A DNA stretch of 64,000 nucleotides from Gammaproteobacteria bacterium (GCA_018401885.1 JAGYKB010000003.1:93646-157645); one strand, 5' to 3'; numbered from the stretch's first letter, positions 28,431 through 38,190 are shown. Made by a program: numbers and translations. Notes: generated from the sequence alone by a model not told the origin.

Positions 28431-29207
28431 GTGGGTCTCGCTAAGCGCATTATCCCTTGTTTAGACTGTGAAAATGGTCGCGTCGTCAAAGGCGTGCAAT
28501 TCGTCGACATTCGTGACGCCGGCGATCCTGTCGAAGTCGCCAAGCGTTACTGTGATGCGGGCGCCGACGAGATTACTTTTCTCGACATTACGGCGAGCCA
28601 CGAAGGCCGCGAGACGACCGTCCATACTGTCGAGGCTATTGCTAGTCAGGTATTTATTCCGCTGACGGTGGGTGGTGGAATTAGAACACTCGAAGATATT
28701 CGCGCGATGTTGAACGCGGGAGCAGACAAGGTCGGCATCAATACTGCTGCAGTATCTAATCCCGATTTCGTTCGTGCGGCGGCGGAGCGATTTGGCTCGC
28801 AGTGTATTGTTGTGGCAATCGATGCCAAGCGCGTATCGGGTCCCGACGAGGAGCCTCGTTGGGAGATCTTCACCCATGGCGGTCGTAACCCAACTGGGCT
28901 AGATGCTATCGATTGGGCGCGCAAAATGGTCGAGTTCGGCGCGGGTGAGATATTGCTCACGAGTATGGATAAAGATGGTACAAAAAGCGGCTTTGATCTT
29001 GCGCTAAACCGTGCGGTAAGCCGAGCGGTGCAAGTGCCAATTATCGCGTCTGGAGGCGTTGGATCTCTCGAACATTTGGCCGACGGTATCCTAGAGGGCG
29101 AGGCCGACGCCGTGCTTGCTGCGAGCATATTCCATTTCCAAGAATACACGATCGGCGAGGCGAAGGACTTTATGGCGCAGCGCGGTATTGAAGTCAGGAA
29201 AATTTAA
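28431..29207 (+). CDS. hisF: Imidazole glycerol phosphate synthase, cyclase subunit HisF
   Basis: A 258-residue barrel enzyme that uses ammonia from HisH to form imidazoleglycerol phosphate and AICAR. The start [18 protein letters not shown] holds the first catalytic Asp, and [13 protein letters not shown] the second; [12 protein letters not shown] and [13 protein letters not shown] bind the phosphates. The start codon is GTG with GGAAGAAAC upstream as ribosome binding site. It ends the hisBHAF cluster; hisI and hisE lie 30 kb away beside tatABC, as in Pseudomonas. It is convergent with the S41 peptidase gene, 18 bases apart, with no clear terminator. Confidence 0.97.
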   Translation: MGLAKRIIPCLDCENGRVVKGVQFVDIRDAGDPVEVAKRYCDAGADEITFLDITASHEGRETTVHTVEAIASQVFIPLTVGGGIRTLEDIRAMLNAGADKVGINTAAVSNPDFVRAAAERFGSQCIVVAIDAKRVSGPDEEPRWEIFTHGGRNPTGLDAIDWARKMVEFGAGEILLTSMDKDGTKSGFDLALNRAVSRAVQVPIIASGGVGSLEHLADGILEGEADAVLAASIFHFQEYTIGEAKDFMAQRGIEVRKI

Positions 29208-29225
29208 AACCGCACTGCATTATTT

Positions 29226-30656
29226 TTAAGGCACCAACACGGCTCTTTTTTCAGCAAGCGGTTTATAAGCGTTGATACCTTTTAGCACGTTTAGCGCCTC
29301 GTTTAACGGGTAATCGTTAACTAAAACTTCCTCTGCAGAAATTAGTACCTGCGCGAGTTCCGCAGCGCTCAGATCGGACTGACCTTCTTTGCTCTCTGCA
29401 TCGGCGGCGTCGCTACCGTCAGCATTATCGCTCGCGCTGGTTGCGGCCCCTGTTTCGTTTCCGTTTTCCAAGTGACCCGCAAGGTCTGATTCTTTGTACT
29501 GCGTTACGCTGCGTGAGCGACGAGTGACAAATGCTTCTTCGACTTCGATGTCCGGGATAATTCCTTGTGCCTGAATCGAACGGCCGCTAGGGGTGTAGTA
29601 GAGCGAGGTTGTGAGTTTTATCGCCTTGTCGGCTGCGAGAGGGAGCACAGTTTGGACCGAGCCTTTGCCGAAGCTATCGGTACCCATAATAAGCGCACGG
29701 CCATGATCTTGAAGCGCTCCAGCAACAATTTCGCTTGCTGATGCCGAGCCATTGTTGATGAGAACGACGAGCGGAGTCTCGGGTGCAATCGTTTGCATCG
29801 AAGCCGAGTAACTGGAGCGAGAGTCCTCGAGGCGGCCCTTAGTCGAAACGATGTCGCCGCTATCGATGAAGGCATCGACGACGCTCACCGATGCTTGTAG
29901 AACCCCGCCGGGGTTATTGCGAAGATCGAGCACAAGGCCTTTCAACTCATCTTCTTCGCTAAGCAATTCCTGTAGCTCTTTGGCAAATTCTTCGCCCGTA
30001 TTGCCACGGAATTGAGAAATGCGCAAATACGCATAGCCGGGCTCTAGCATTCTGCTGCGAACGCTCGAAATTTCGATGATCTCTCGTGTCAGCGTGATGT
30101 CAAAGGGCTCTTCCCCTTCGCGTGCGATGGTGATTGATACTTGCGACCCAGGCTCTCCGCGCATCATCCTCGCCGCGTCGTCGGGCTGCATCTCGCGAAT
30201 GGGCTTATTGTCGATTTCGATAATGAGGTCGCCGGCTAACACGCCGGCTCGGTCTGCGGGCGAGCCATCTATCGGCGCAACGACCAAGATATAGCCATCG
30301 CGACGGCTCACCTCGACACCTAAACCGCCGAACTGACCGGTCGTAGTGTCTTGAAGGGACTCGAACTCGTTACCCGCCATGTACGCAGAATGTGGGTCGA
30401 GGCCGGACAGCATGCCTTGAATCGCATATTCGAGTAACGTTTCGTCATCTATCTCTTCAACATAGGCGCGGCGGATATGATCGAGCGCTTGGGTAAACAT
30501 GCGTACCTCGTTGAGAGGCAGGGGCAGGGTGTCTGCGCTTTCTTGCGCTGCCGTAGGCAGGGCAAATAGGAGCGATGCAACGGATACGCTGACATAGCGA
30601 GCAGCAAACAAGAGAGAGCGGCGAATAGCTGGCCTGTAAAATGGATGGTTTATCAT
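29226..30656 (-). CDS. Carboxyl-terminal processing protease, S41 family
   Basis: A 476-residue periplasmic protease of the CtpA/Prc type. It has a signal peptide ending near PTAAQ-ES, an N-terminal helical part, a PDZ domain (about residues 90-175, with FGGLGVEVSRRDG and AGVLAGDLIIEIDN) and the S41 catalytic domain with Ser in NNGSASASEIVAGAL and Lys in TDSFGKGSVQTV. The C-terminal region is acidic and low in complexity (about residues 385-430, rich in Ala, Asp and Ser). Such proteases trim cell-wall hydrolases or their adaptors. It follows envC and gpmI on the same strand, the order known from Pseudomonas, so it may act with EnvC in division. Confidence 0.92.
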   Translation of the reverse strand: MINHPFYRPAIRRSLLFAARYVSVSVASLLFALPTAAQESADTLPLPLNEVRMFTQALDHIRRAYVEEIDDETLLEYAIQGMLSGLDPHSAYMAGNEFESLQDTTTGQFGGLGVEVSRRDGYILVVAPIDGSPADRAGVLAGDLIIEIDNKPIREMQPDDAARMMRGEPGSQVSITIAREGEEPFDITLTREIIEISSVRSRMLEPGYAYLRISQFRGNTGEEFAKELQELLSEEDELKGLVLDLRNNPGGVLQASVSVVDAFIDSGDIVSTKGRLEDSRSSYSASMQTIAPETPLVVLINNGSASASEIVAGALQDHGRALIMGTDSFGKGSVQTVLPLAADKAIKLTTSLYYTPSGRSIQAQGIIPDIEVEEAFVTRRSRSVTQYKESDLAGHLENGNETGAATSASDNADGSDAADAESKEGQSDLSAAELAQVLISAEEVLVNDYPLNEALNVLKGINAYKPLAEKRAVLVP

Positions 30657-30797
30657 CTTTACGCTGATTCCATGGTTATCCTCTCAGGTGAAGAGGGTTG
30701 ATCAAAAGGACTGGTCTGGTTCGATAATTCGTCGCTGGCGTTGCGAATGCTCCGTTTGTAGTGTTTCAGTTTACGTCTCAATAGGCAAATTCTGTTG

Positions 30798-31937
30798 CTA
30801 CTTCGAGAGCCACTCCTCAGGGTCGAGAGCGACGCCACCCTTACGAATTTCGAAGTGCAGGCCAGCTTCTCGGGCGACGCTTCTGCCGGCACTCGCAACA
30901 ACGTCGCCCGCCTCTACTGATACGCCAGCCGCGACTTCCAAAGATTCGTTATTGCCATAAAGCGTCATATAGCCATCACCGTGATCGACTATCACAAGCA
31001 AGCCTGCTCCGCGGAGCCAGTCGGCGAAAACCACCCTGCCTGAGTGTACGGCTAGTACAGGCTCGCCAAGAGTCACGTTGAATGTAATCCCCTGCCTGCT
31101 GAGGCCATTTGAGTCGACTCCAAAACGGGCAGCAATCGGTGCTTCGACAGGTGCGCTGAGCTTGCCTTTCATCGAGGTAAATCGAGTGCCGGCGGCGGTG
31201 GCAGGAATACGCCTCATCGCGAGTTCCAATTGCTCGATAAGTTGCTGCACTCCGGCTTTGTCCATCTCGAGCTGTTCGAGTTCGCCACGTTGAGTCTGAA
31301 TTGTGCGAGTGAGCGCAGCGAGCGCCGCCTCTCTTTCCTGCGCTTCGGCGGCCCGTTCTTTCAGAGTCTCCGCCACGCGCGTTTCCACGCTGACGAGTGC
31401 CTGTTTTCGTGACTCTATTTGCTTTCGACCTTGGTTGAGCTCTTCGAGCGCGAACTCATAAGCGGCGAGCGTTTCTCGCTGCGAGGCCGTTAAGTGGTTG
31501 AGGTAAGTGAGCTGCCGAGCTGCGTTGGTAGGCCCTTGGCCAGAGAGGAAAGCGCGCGCGAGATTCCCCTCGCCTTGTCTGTGCAGAGCTCGCAGCACAT
31601 CGTCGAGCTCTTGCTGGCGCGCGTTAAGTGCAGACGTCTGCGCAGCGATGAGGCGTTCGAGTTCGGCGAGCTCGCCTTCGAGGCGTTGGCGCTGCGTCGC
31701 CAACTCTTTAAGTTCACGACTCGAATTGCTAAGTGCGATCGCCGCGTCTTGAAGGCGCTTCTCCTCTGCGCTCTGTTGAGTGTTGGCGCGCTCAAGCCAG
31801 GCCTGCACCTCGTCGATTGCTCTCTGCGCTGCTGCCAACTGCTCTTTTGCTTGTTCCGGCGTTTGCGCCTCCTGTTCAGCGCCAAACAGTACTGCGCAGT
31901 GAAGCAATGAGATTATGACGAGCGCGAGTGTCCGCAT
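30798..31937 (-). CDS. envC: EnvC-type murein hydrolase activator
   Basis: About 379 residues with a signal peptide ([14 protein letters not shown] to FGA-EQE), a long coiled coil (about residues 25-240, rich in Glu, Gln, Ala and Arg) and a C-terminal LytM/M23-fold domain (about residues 265-379). The LytM metal ligands appear degenerate (DHGDGYMTLYGNNE, GLHFEIRKGG), as in EnvC, which has no hydrolase activity of its own but activates the amidases AmiA/AmiB at the septum under FtsEX control. The true start is at 31937, where the ATG shares one base with the gpmI stop (TGATG), showing tight coupling. The longer frame to 32018 is overlap only. Confidence 0.9.
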   Translation of the reverse strand: MRTLALVIISLLHCAVLFGAEQEAQTPEQAKEQLAAAQRAIDEVQAWLERANTQQSAEEKRLQDAAIALSNSSRELKELATQRQRLEGELAELERLIAAQTSALNARQQELDDVLRALHRQGEGNLARAFLSGQGPTNAARQLTYLNHLTASQRETLAAYEFALEELNQGRKQIESRKQALVSVETRVAETLKERAAEAQEREAALAALTRTIQTQRGELEQLEMDKAGVQQLIEQLELAMRRIPATAAGTRFTSMKGKLSAPVEAPIAARFGVDSNGLSRQGITFNVTLGEPVLAVHSGRVVFADWLRGAGLLVIVDHGDGYMTLYGNNESLEVAAGVSVEAGDVVASAGRSVAREAGLHFEIRKGGVALDPEEWLSK

Positions 31938-33466
31938 CAGGCGAGAAGGTCTCTTCCTGTCATCTCTGCAGGGATAGTTAAGTCGAGCAGAGAGAGCAGA
32001 GTAGGCGCGAGGTCGCACAGGCTTCCCTCACCGGAGAACCGTTTGCCAGAACTGCCCACATAGACAAGCGGAACTGGCCCGTTGGTGTGCGAGGTAAGAG
32101 GTTGCTGTGTCTCCGCGTCGAGCATCTGCTCTACATTACCGTGGTCGGCCGTGATAAGGAGCTCTCCGTCAGCCTCTTCAATCGCGGCAACGATGCGGGC
32201 TAAACACAAATCGAGTGCCTCGACAGCTTTCACCGCGGCGTTAAAGTCGCCTGTGTGCCCAACCATATCGCCATTGGCATAGTTGCAGATGATGGCGTCA
32301 TATTGGCGCGAAAGTATAGCGTCCACTAAATTGTCGGTGACCTCGAATGCCGACATTTCAGGCTTGAGATCATAGGTTTTCACATCCGGTGACGGGATAA
32401 GTTTGCGGTCCTCGCAGCTAAACGGCTCTTCGCGACCCCCGTTGAAGAAAAAAGTTACGTGCGCATATTTCTCCGTCTCGGCGATGCGTAACTGTGTTTT
32501 CCCCTGCGCAGCGAGGGTTTCGCCTAACACATTGACGAGCGCCTCGGGCGGATAGGCGCAGGGGGTGTCGATGTCGTCTGCATAGTGTGTAAGCGTGACG
32601 AAGCTTGCGAGAGAGGGGATTGTTTTGCGCGCGAAGCCATCGAAGTCACGCTCAACAAAGGCCCGGGTAAGCTCGCGAGCACGGTCCGAGCGGAAATTCA
32701 TGAATACGACGACATCATCGTCCTTCACGGCCGCTGCGGTTTCGCCAATAATCGTAGGCTTAACAAACTCATCGTCCTCGCCGCGAGAGTAGGCCGCCGC
32801 CAAGGCGGTTTCGACATTAGCGAAGGTAAATTCGGCCTCGCCTCGCGTGAGCAGATCATAGGCGGGTTCGACTCTCTCCCAGCGATTATCGCGATCCATT
32901 GAGAAAAATCGCCCGCAGAGGGAGGCGATTCTGCCGCAGCCGCTTTGGGTGAGAAGAGTCTCAACGCGAAGCAGCGATGCGAGGGCGCTGCGTGGAGGTG
33001 TGTCGCGCCCATCGAGAAAGGCATGAAAGAAAACCTGATTTGCCCCCCGCGCGAGAGCGAGTTCGAGCATCGAGACTATTTGGTCTTCATGGCTATGGAT
33101 ACCACCAGGCGAAAGGAGGCCGAAAACGTGCAGCGCCGAGTTCCTTTCGATGCTCGTATCAACGGCTCGAGTTAAAACAGGGTTGTGCACAAACGAGCCA
33201 TCTGCAATGTCTTTATCGATGCGAGTCAGGTTCTGGTAGACCACTCGACCCGCGCCAAGGTTCATATGTCCAACTTCCGAGTTACCCATTTGCCCCTCGG
33301 GCAGACCAACGGCGAGGCCCGATGTTCGGACTAGCGTGTGGGGTTTATCGCGCCATAGCGTATCCCAAGTGGGACTATTGGCAGCGGAGATTGCATTGCT
33401 GTCGGTCGCTTCGCGATGTCCCCAGCCATCTAAAATGAGTAATAACGCTGTTTTTCTCGCTGTCAT
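31937..33466 (-). CDS. gpmI: 2,3-bisphosphoglycerate-independent phosphoglycerate mutase
   Basis: A 509-residue cytoplasmic, manganese-dependent enzyme that interconverts 3- and 2-phosphoglycerate in glycolysis. The opening [18 protein letters not shown], the catalytic Ser in [16 protein letters not shown] (near residue 62), [17 protein letters not shown] sequence and the metal-binding [12 protein letters not shown] and [13 protein letters not shown] are all present. Length matches the usual 510-515. It is the first gene of gpmI-envC-ctpA on the minus strand and divergent from the rhodanese gene. Confidence 0.98.
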   Translation of the reverse strand: MTARKTALLLILDGWGHREATDSNAISAANSPTWDTLWRDKPHTLVRTSGLAVGLPEGQMGNSEVGHMNLGAGRVVYQNLTRIDKDIADGSFVHNPVLTRAVDTSIERNSALHVFGLLSPGGIHSHEDQIVSMLELALARGANQVFFHAFLDGRDTPPRSALASLLRVETLLTQSGCGRIASLCGRFFSMDRDNRWERVEPAYDLLTRGEAEFTFANVETALAAAYSRGEDDEFVKPTIIGETAAAVKDDDVVVFMNFRSDRARELTRAFVERDFDGFARKTIPSLASFVTLTHYADDIDTPCAYPPEALVNVLGETLAAQGKTQLRIAETEKYAHVTFFFNGGREEPFSCEDRKLIPSPDVKTYDLKPEMSAFEVTDNLVDAILSRQYDAIICNYANGDMVGHTGDFNAAVKAVEALDLCLARIVAAIEEADGELLITADHGNVEQMLDAETQQPLTSHTNGPVPLVYVGSSGKRFSGEGSLCDLAPTLLSLLDLTIPAEMTGRDLLA

Positions 33467-33576
33467 CGGATACCCGTTTATCGTTGGATTGAGAGAGGAC
33501 CTTATTATCCTCGAAACCGACAGGCATCTCTACATACCGATGTGCCGCTCGGCTTCTTATGAACCGCCACCGCGTG

Positions 33577-33582
33577 TATACT
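33577..33582 (+). promoter_or_regulatory. Candidate -10 for the rhodanese-secB transcript
   Basis: TATACT at 33577-33582 lies 37 bases before the ATG at 33619. The best -35 at 17-bp spacing is weak (TTCTTA, 33554-33559), so this is tentative. Confidence 0.3.
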
Positions 33583-33618
33583 TGCTTTTCTTATTTGCCG
33601 CTACACATCGGATCCAGC

Positions 33619-34035
33619 ATGGCGCAGTTCATAGAGTTTTTAGGTAACCACCCTATTTTAGTAGGCTGTTGGTTAGTAGCCTTCGCGGGCATATTGGTTT
33701 ATCACCAACGCACCGGCAGCAAGGGGGCTACTGCCACTCAGGCTATAGCTTTGATCAATCGAAATGACGCTTTAGTGGTCGATATTCGAGATAAAAAGGA
33801 CTTTGACGAAGGGCATATTGTCGATGCTCTGCATATTCCTGCTGCTAAGCTCGAGCAGCGAGTGGCTGAGCTTGCTAAGCATAAGGGGAAGCCGATTGTC
33901 GTGGTCTGCAAACACGGCCAGCAGGCGGGTGAATCGGTTAAAAAACTCGAGGCAGCTGGGCATGATCCAGTTTATAAACTAAACGGCGGCATGGCTGAGT
34001 GGAAGGGACAGTCCCTTCCCGTTGTGACGAAGTAA
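33619..34035 (+). CDS. Membrane-anchored rhodanese domain protein (YibN-like)
   Basis: About 138 residues: an N-terminal membrane helix (HPILVGCWLVAFAGILVYH) followed by a cytoplasmic rhodanese domain with LVVDIRDKKDFDEGHI and the active-site loop VVVCKHGQQAGE, which holds the catalytic Cys, and LNGGMAEWKGQSLPV at the end. Such proteins transfer sulfur or influence membrane processes; YibN in Escherichia coli lies next to secB, as here (51 bases downstream), with gpmI divergent. The ATG at 33619 is the family start. The glutaredoxin gene often found between rhodanese and secB is absent. Confidence 0.9.
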   Translation: MAQFIEFLGNHPILVGCWLVAFAGILVYHQRTGSKGATATQAIALINRNDALVVDIRDKKDFDEGHIVDALHIPAAKLEQRVAELAKHKGKPIVVVCKHGQQAGESVKKLEAAGHDPVYKLNGGMAEWKGQSLPVVTK

Positions 34036-34086
34036 ATACACTCAAATATCAGAAAACTTATTAAACGTGACCGTATAGGACCCAAC

Positions 34087-34596
34087 ATGGCAGATAACGA
34101 AGAGAACCAACAACCCAACGAACAGGTAGCAGCAGACCAGCAGAGCGCTGCCCCGCAGTTCGCCCTGCAACGGATCTATCTCAAGGATGCATCTTTCGAA
34201 TCGCCGCGCAGCCCGCTTGTGTTCCAGAGCCAGTGGCAGCCTAAGATCAATTTCGACATCAAGACGAAAAGCGAAAAAGTGCAAGATGGCGTCTATGAGG
34301 TTGTACTAGTTCTCACAGTTGAAGCCGAGCTCGAAGAGAAGCCAGCTTTTGTCGTAGAAGTTCAACAAGCTGGCGTTTTCACTGCAAAAGACTTCGGAGA
34401 GGAGCAGCTTGCGCAGCTGCTTGCGACAGTCTGTCCGAACATCTTGTTCCCTTACGCGCGCGAAGCAGTAGACAATCTTGTGGTTAAGGGTAGTTTCCCG
34501 GCGCTTATGCTGTCTCCGATTAACTTTGATGCACTCTATGCCCAGCAAATGCAGGCTCAAGCGGAGAAGGCCTCATCTACTGAGCCCACGAACTAG
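34087..34596 (+). CDS. secB: Protein-export chaperone SecB
   Basis: A 169-residue acidic cytoplasmic chaperone that keeps preproteins unfolded and hands them to SecA. The conserved parts FALQRIYLKDASFESPRSPLVF, VVLVLTVEAE, AFVVEVQQAGVF, CPNILFPYAREAVDNLV and FPALMLSPINFDALY are all present. The N-terminal 18 residues are Gln/Asn rich and the tail is variable, as usual. It is followed by a strong terminator at 34693-34724. Confidence 0.98.
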   Translation: MADNEENQQPNEQVAADQQSAAPQFALQRIYLKDASFESPRSPLVFQSQWQPKINFDIKTKSEKVQDGVYEVVLVLTVEAELEEKPAFVVEVQQAGVFTAKDFGEEQLAQLLATVCPNILFPYAREAVDNLVVKGSFPALMLSPINFDALYAQQMQAQAEKASSTEPTN

Positions 34597-34692
34597 GCTC
34601 ATAAATTTTCCCGGTCGCCGCTACTTGCGATGACCGCGATCCAGTTTCTTGCGTCGTATTAGTGAGGGACGCAGAAAACTATGATCTACAGA

Positions 34693-34724
34693 AGGGCGGA
34701 GTGCTAAAGTGCTCCGCCCTCTTC
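34693..34724 (+). terminator. Rho-independent terminator after secB
   Basis: AGGGCGGAG (34693-34701) pairs perfectly with CTCCGCCCT (34712-34720), followed by CTTCTTTT. Located about 100 bases after the secB stop and before the convergent trmL. Confidence 0.8.
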
Positions 34725-34805
34725 TTTTCCCTAGTCGTGTTTGATTTTTTTATGGCGGCGCACCAGAGGTGCTGGCGTCGAGTCACGGGTCTTAATCGTT
34801 TGGAT

Positions 34806-35273
34806 TCAGGTAGAAGCGCCGTCGAAATCTAGCTGTCGCCATGCCTCATAGGTCACCAGCGCCGCCGCATTGGATAGGTTAAGACTGCGGCTATCTGCGC
34901 GCATGGGTATCTTTAATAGCCGATCTACGCCTAACTCCGAGCGAATAGCCTCAGGCAACCCGCGTGTCTCAGGGCCAAAAACCAAGAAATCTCCCGAGGC
35001 AAAATTAACCTCGTGATAGTGGCGTGACCCTTTGGTGCTTAGCCCATATATCGTCGCTCCCCGTGCCGCAGAGACGAACGCGGGCCAGTTTTTGTGGGTA
35101 TGGATCCCTGCAAACTCATGATAATCGAGGCCTGCGCGACGGAGTTTTTTATCGTCTAATGCGAATCCAAGGGGCTCGATTAGGTGAAGTTGGCAGCCGG
35201 TGTTGGCCGCTAAGCGAATAATATTTCCTGTATTAGGCGGTATTTCTGGCTCAAATAGTGCTATGTTAATCAT
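34806..35273 (-). CDS. trmL: tRNA (cytidine/uridine-2'-O-)-methyltransferase TrmL
   Basis: About 155 residues; a SPOUT-class enzyme that 2'-O-methylates the wobble base of tRNA-Leu isoacceptors. The opening [26 protein letters not shown], the [13 protein letters not shown] loop and [19 protein letters not shown] knot region are typical. The start MINIAL (35273) matches family proteins; seven extra residues upstream are possible. It sits alone on the minus strand just before the MSHA locus. Confidence 0.95.
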   Translation of the reverse strand: MINIALFEPEIPPNTGNIIRLAANTGCQLHLIEPLGFALDDKKLRRAGLDYHEFAGIHTHKNWPAFVSAARGATIYGLSTKGSRHYHEVNFASGDFLVFGPETRGLPEAIRSELGVDRLLKIPMRADSRSLNLSNAAALVTYEAWRQLDFDGAST

Positions 35274-35485
35274 AATTTTTGATCGAATCTCCAAATTTAC
35301 CCGAATTCGCCCTGAATATGTTTCGCAATACGCGAATGAGTAGTTTACAAGTACTTACTAACAGTGGGTAAGTATTTTGCTAGTGACAAAGGTGTGATCT
35401 TGCATAGGCTAGTTTGAAAACTACTTCGCGCATAGTGCGACAAGCAAAAACATAATAATTAAAAAGCTAAGGGGCGGTATCGTAG

Positions 35486-36457
35486 ATGTCTTGGTTTAGA
35501 AAAAGAGCAAAATTTTCTAGTTATGCCGGGGTAGTCGTCAATGCCGATCAAGTTGTCGTTGCTCATGTCGGAAACAGGAACGGCGCGCCTCATCTCATCA
35601 ACTGCCGCAGTGCTGCGATAAAATCTGAAAAATCAGTTCCCCGAGTGCTCGCTCGTCTGGTAAAGGACTTGGCGCTTGAGGGGAAGCTCTGTAATTTCGT
35701 GCTCGCTCCGCAAGACTACCGCCTGCTCCTAATTGAAGCGCCAGAGGTTGAAGAATCTGAACTGCGCGCGGCCGCCCGTTGGAAGGTTAAAGACCTCCTA
35801 GATACAAAGCCGGAGGAAGTCGCGATCGATTATTTCCGCGTACCGCAGCAAGCCTATCGCGGCCGAGAGATGGTTTACGTGATCACTGTTGTAAAGACCC
35901 GTATCCGCGCCTTGGTGTCCATGATTGAAGAGTGCGGACTAGTTGTCGACAGCATCGATATTCCCGAGTTGGTTTTACGCGGTTTGGTTGCTCATTTTGT
36001 GGGTGATGCTTCCGGTGCCGCGTTCATGGATCTCAGGGGTAGCGGCAGCACAATGAATATCACGCGCGCTGGCGATCTCTATCTTAGCCGTAGAATTAAT
36101 TCGAAGCTCGATTCCAACATCATGCAGTCTCCAGACTGGGAGGCGATTAAGTCACGACTCGTATTAGAGATACAGCGTTCGATTGATTATTACGAAAGTC
36201 AGATGGGGCAACCCTCTATTGATACCCTCGTGTTAGTCCAGAGGCGTCACGATGGCTCTGCGCTTGCCGCTGAGCTTAGTCGAGAACTCACGACCCGCGT
36301 GCGAGTGCTCGATCTTGAAGAGAAGCTTAGCAGTGATGTCAGATTGCCACCGCAGCTGCAGCAAATAGCGAGTATGGCAATTGGTGCCACGCTGCGAGAC
36401 TTTACTCCGGCAATGCCAACAAACGTTCAGAAAGAGAATTCTGAGGCTGCAGCCTAA
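35486..36457 (+). CDS. mshI: MSHA biogenesis protein MshI (PilM-like)
   Basis: A 323-residue cytoplasmic protein with the actin-like fold of PilM/GspL-N, part of the inner-membrane assembly platform of the mannose-sensitive haemagglutinin type IV pilus. Recognisable parts are VVVNADQVVVAHV, APEVEESELRAAARWKVKDLL, DSIDIPELVLRGLV and AAFMDLRGSGSTMNITR. No membrane helix. It is the first gene of the msh run; its TAA shares a base with the next ATG (TAATG). A ribosome binding site AGGGGCGG precedes the ATG. Confidence 0.88.
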   Translation: MSWFRKRAKFSSYAGVVVNADQVVVAHVGNRNGAPHLINCRSAAIKSEKSVPRVLARLVKDLALEGKLCNFVLAPQDYRLLLIEAPEVEESELRAAARWKVKDLLDTKPEEVAIDYFRVPQQAYRGREMVYVITVVKTRIRALVSMIEECGLVVDSIDIPELVLRGLVAHFVGDASGAAFMDLRGSGSTMNITRAGDLYLSRRINSKLDSNIMQSPDWEAIKSRLVLEIQRSIDYYESQMGQPSIDTLVLVQRRHDGSALAAELSRELTTRVRVLDLEEKLSSDVRLPPQLQQIASMAIGATLRDFTPAMPTNVQKENSEAAA

Positions 36458-37050
36458 TGCAGCAAATTAATTTCTATCAAGAAGAATTCCGCACGCCCAA
36501 AGACCCGATAAGCGCAGCGCTTATCGGGCACATTATCGCGGGCTCCTTAGCAGTGGTTATAGCAACAGCCGTAGTCGCTGCGCTGATTGGTTGGCGGACA
36601 GTGGTTGCGGCGCAGGGAGTTAAAAGCGAGGTTGCGGCCTTGACTGATCAAAGTCGTTCGCTTGCCGAGGAGCTAAGAGCGCGCGATCAGGGTGTTTTTT
36701 TTTCCGGAAGTGTTCAGCAGGCCGAACGCGAGCTTGCTTCGAGTGAAACGATACGTGCTTTTCTGGGGCAGCTCCAACGGAAGGAGAACGAAGGTTTTTC
36801 AATCATTTTGAAGGACCTTGCGCAAACCACGGTGAACGGACTTTGGCTTACTATGTTTGAATTCTCAGCCGGCGGTGAAGTTGTTGGCTTGACAGGAGAA
36901 GCCTTAAGTTCCGATCTGGTACCGAGATTTGTTAAAGGTTTAGAACAAAGCGAGAGTGGGTTGTCAGAGAGGGCATTTAGCTCTCGCATCTCACAGAATC
37001 AAAGTGAGATCTATCGCTTCGAGCTCTCGACTCTCGTGTCTGAACAATAG
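36457..37050 (+). CDS. PilN-like MSHA platform protein
   Basis: A 197-residue protein with a single N-terminal membrane helix (HIIAGSLAVVIATAVVAALIGW, residues 23-44) and a periplasmic part with an initial coiled coil, the layout of PilN-type proteins that link the cytoplasmic PilM-like MshI to the PilO-like MshJ. In some MSHA loci this gene is called mshI2. It overlaps mshI by one base and is followed after 50 bases by mshJ. A T9 run (36695-36703) lies within its coding sequence. Confidence 0.8.
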   Translation: MQQINFYQEEFRTPKDPISAALIGHIIAGSLAVVIATAVVAALIGWRTVVAAQGVKSEVAALTDQSRSLAEELRARDQGVFFSGSVQQAERELASSETIRAFLGQLQRKENEGFSIILKDLAQTTVNGLWLTMFEFSAGGEVVGLTGEALSSDLVPRFVKGLEQSESGLSERAFSSRISQNQSEIYRFELSTLVSEQ

Positions 37051-37100
37051 AGAACGTGCGGCCTTTGCAAAGCAAAAAAGAAAAGGATTAGGACTGTAAA

Positions 37101-37799
37101 GTGTTTGAAACGCTGAATACCGTGCTCAAAAATCTTGAGAAAAATATCACTGCGCGCGGCAAGGGTGAGCGCGCTGTAGTGTTGGCGTTGGCCCTTCTTA
37201 TAGTGGTCGGCGGTGGCTACATCGCTGTTCTTGAACCGACGCTACTTCGCATCGATGTCGCGCGCGCGGAAAAGATGCAGGCCGAATCGCAGCTTGGCTC
37301 ATTGCAAGCGAGTGTTGCGTCGATGCTCGAACTTCGCGAACAAGACCCCAATGAAACGTCTCGTACTCGATTTATGGCTCTCACGCGCGAGCAAGAACGT
37401 ATAGACGCAGAGATCGCTGGTTTGACAAGCGACCTTATTTCACCGGTCGCTATGACTGAACTCTTGATCTCTATGCTTGATAAGCAAGAGGGTCTAAGTC
37501 TCGTCAGTTTTGAAAATTTCCCGGCCGTGCCCATACCCCTCAACCCTGAGGCAGGGGATTTAGTTGGTTCAGAAGATCAAGGGCCCATTGAGCTTGCCAG
37601 CATGCTCTATCAGCACAATTTGAAAATCGAATTTAGAGGAGATTTTTTTTCTACCTATCAGTATCTTCGATTTCTCGAGGAGATATCGGCAAGCTTTTTC
37701 TGGGACAGCCTACGCTTTGAGCAGGTCGAGTGGCCCAGCGCGAGTGTTGTGCTAGAAATACACACATTAAGCACAGAAAAGGGTTTCATAGGTGCTTAA
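37101..37799 (+). CDS. mshJ: MSHA biogenesis protein MshJ (PilO-like)
   Basis: A 232-residue inner-membrane protein with one helix (VVLALALLIVVGGGYIAVLEPTLL, about residues 26-49), a coiled-coil stretch and a PilO/GspM-like periplasmic end. In the family it joins the PilN-like protein in the alignment complex connecting the platform with the secretin. The start is GTG at 37101 with AGGATTAGGA upstream. It overlaps mshK by eight bases. A T8 run at 37643-37650 lies in the reading frame. Confidence 0.85.
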   Translation: MFETLNTVLKNLEKNITARGKGERAVVLALALLIVVGGGYIAVLEPTLLRIDVARAEKMQAESQLGSLQASVASMLELREQDPNETSRTRFMALTREQERIDAEIAGLTSDLISPVAMTELLISMLDKQEGLSLVSFENFPAVPIPLNPEAGDLVGSEDQGPIELASMLYQHNLKIEFRGDFFSTYQYLRFLEEISASFFWDSLRFEQVEWPSASVVLEIHTLSTEKGFIGA

Positions 37800-38190
37800 G
37801 TTACTCTCAATACTCTTAACACGTTCAACTTTTTTAGCAGCCTGCGCAGCGATGCTCTCTGTGTCGCTGAATTCAGCGTATGGCCAGATCAGAATTTATG
37901 GCGAAATCCTCACTGACCCAACAAAACCCATTTTATCCTCTACCCCTGTTCGGAGAGAGCCAGCATCTAAACCAGAGACCATCCAACAGCTCTTCACCGT
38001 GGGCTTCGTTCGCGCGAGCGAAAAGGCGCCAATTGCAATCGTAAATGGTAAGCAGGTGACTATCGGCTCGGTTGTCGATGGTGCCGATATTGTTGCGATC
38101 AGCGCAGCCGGCGTTGAGCTAGAGATCGAAGGCGAAGCGCCAGAGTGTAGCTGCTTTCCGGATCCAGTGGTAAAAACTTTTGAACAATGA
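37792..38190 (+). CDS. mshK: MSHA biogenesis protein MshK (PilP-like)
   Basis: A 132-residue exported protein with a signal peptide ending near NSAYG-QIR, the DPTKP motif and a small beta domain (VGFVRASEKAPIAIVNGKQVTIGSVVDGADIVAI) typical of MshK/PilP/GspC-like proteins that contact the secretin. The start overlaps mshJ by eight bases and the stop coincides with the start of the mshL remnant. Confidence 0.85.
   Translation: MLKLLSILLTRSTFLAACAAMLSVSLNSAYGQIRIYGEILTDPTKPILSSTPVRREPASKPETIQQLFTVGFVRASEKAPIAIVNGKQVTIGSVVDGADIVAISAAGVELEIEGEAPECSCFPDPVVKTFEQ

Noticed and set aside
28646..29149. A 167-residue minus-strand frame opposite hisF
   Set aside because: Shadow frame; hisF is certain and the translation is low in complexity, rich in Ser, Pro and Arg.
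32977..33438. A 153-residue plus-strand frame opposite gpmI
   Set aside because: It lies fully inside a certain gene in antisense, has no family likeness, and such frames are expected in this GC range.
35389..35405. Sigma-54-like GG...TTGCA upstream of mshI
   Set aside because: GG and GC are nine rather than ten bases apart, which sigma-54 does not tolerate well.
35425..35441. A CGCATAGTGCGACA sequence before mshI resembling the oprC palindromes
   Set aside because: Only part of one arm agrees and the inverted symmetry is different; likely chance.
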